Shown piece after piece: positions 4,746 through 5,054 of a DNA stretch of 5,054 bases. Under the pieces are notes generated by a model. The model did no database searches and was not told where the DNA came from. It saw only the letters and a program-made list of their open reading frames with translations. Source of the stretch: an uncultured beta proteobacterium (GTDB lineage Bacteria > Pseudomonadota > Gammaproteobacteria > Burkholderiales > Rhodocyclaceae); assembly GCA_903953145.1 (NCBI GenBank), contig CAJBIL010000407.1:1-5054 (forward strand). Reading direction: 5' to 3'. The position numbers were made by a program, and so were the translations under genes. Position 1 is the stretch's first letter. Each line of letters opens with the position of its first letter.

Positions 4746-5054
4746 ATGAACAATATTATACTTCAACGCATACAAGCCTTTCTGATGGCCGCTGTACTCA
4801 AGCCTTGTGCAGAGATTGGCAAACGGGGGCAGCTTGGCCTGCTCAAACAAAAAGCCTTGAAACCTTCGCCTGTGCGCGCTGGAACTGACTTTGTCATGGA
4901 CAAAGCGAATGAATCCCGAGTTTTTGCAAAAAAATCTACGAAAATTTTTGCAACGTTGTTGCTTGGCGCTGCATTCGCTTCCCCGGTGTTCGCCACCGAG
5001 ACATGTTCGCCGCTGCTCCAGCATAGTTTTCCGGTGCTTCAGGATGGCAAGCAG
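4746..5054 (+). CDS. Exported glutathione-peroxidase-like protein, N-terminal part (cut by window edge)
   Basis: The reading frame stays open from ATG 4746 to the window end (103 codons). The last visible residues, CSPLLQHSFPVLQDGKQ, match the start of mature periplasmic glutathione peroxidase homologues, thioredoxin-fold enzymes that reduce peroxides with thiols. The catalytic Cys/Sec region lies beyond the window. Before this comes an evident signal peptide: a Lys/Arg-rich segment (MDKANESRVFAKKSTK), a hydrophobic core (IFATLLLGAAFASP) and a cleavage site near VFA/TE. The signal peptide begins at an in-frame ATG at 4896, leaving a 50-residue N-terminal extension if translation starts at 4746. 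ATG 4746 has AGGA six nt upstream; ATG 4896 has no ribosome site. Both starts therefore remain possible. The gene diverges from the AdoCbl-type MerR regulator and has palindrome 2 over its translation start. Family assignment rests on a short stretch. Confidence 0.7.
   Translation, partial: MNNIILQRIQAFLMAAVLKPCAEIGKRGQLGLLKQKALKPSPVRAGTDFVMDKANESRVFAKKSTKIFATLLLGAAFASPVFATETCSPLLQHSFPVLQDGKQ

Noticed and set aside
4719..4895. Cobalamin riboswitch in the peroxidase leader
   Set aside because: No B12-box-like sequence or the expected multi-helix architecture is apparent; B12 control here is more simply explained by the regulator protein.
4734..5024. 96-codon minus-strand frame opposite the peroxidase start
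   Set aside because: No recognisable family; it overlaps a convincing signal peptide and mature peroxidase start on the plus strand and would end inside the operator region.

Overview
The window looks like a chromosomal segment of a betaproteobacterium, most likely a Rhodocyclales-type organism. Two things point that way: the uvrA / MFS transporter / ssb neighbourhood, and a stand-alone heptose-1-phosphate adenylyltransferase in place of the two-domain HldE of enterics. The taxonomic call is an inference from gene content and moderate-to-high GC coding sequence; no rRNA or other marker is present.

Layout, left to right. The first ~290 bases hold the 5' end of uvrA on the minus strand, cut by the window edge. 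A 68-bp divergent promoter region with a LexA-like box separates it from a YajR-like MFS transporter on the plus strand. ssb follows 31 bp later with a strong ribosome binding site, and a clear rho-independent terminator closes that unit. Next is a free-standing HDOD-domain protein on the plus strand. It meets, tail to tail with 8 bp between stop codons, the heptose nucleotidyltransferase rfaE2 on the minus strand. Upstream of rfaE2 on the same strand is a MerR-family regulator with a C-terminal cobalamin-binding module. Diverging from the regulator, and cut by the right edge, is the start of an exported glutathione-peroxidase-like protein.

The right-hand end is the most interesting part. The regulator keeps both sequence signatures of adenosylcobalamin-dependent photoreceptors of the CarH/LitR type (W-x9-EH and E-x-H-x-x-G). 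The intergenic region between it and the peroxidase gene carries two near-identical palindromes of the form TTGTC-N3-GACAA. They lie 74 bp apart, about seven helical turns, and flank a good sigma-70 promoter (TTGACA-17-TATCTT). The simplest reading is a light- and B12-controlled divergent switch in which the regulator represses itself and the peroxidase gene, and probably genes further right outside the window, until light destroys the AdoCbl-bound form. The sequence supports the regulator type and the operator geometry. Light control and the content of the regulon are inferences.

The left half is housekeeping: DNA repair (uvrA), single-strand DNA binding (ssb), a transporter of unknown substrate and LPS core heptose synthesis. 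The main point of interest there is that the E. coli uvrA/ssb divergent SOS arrangement is interrupted by the transporter gene, while a LexA-like box persists at the uvrA side. No tRNA, rRNA, CRISPR array, insertion sequence or phage feature was seen, and no stretch over 300 bases lacks a gene.
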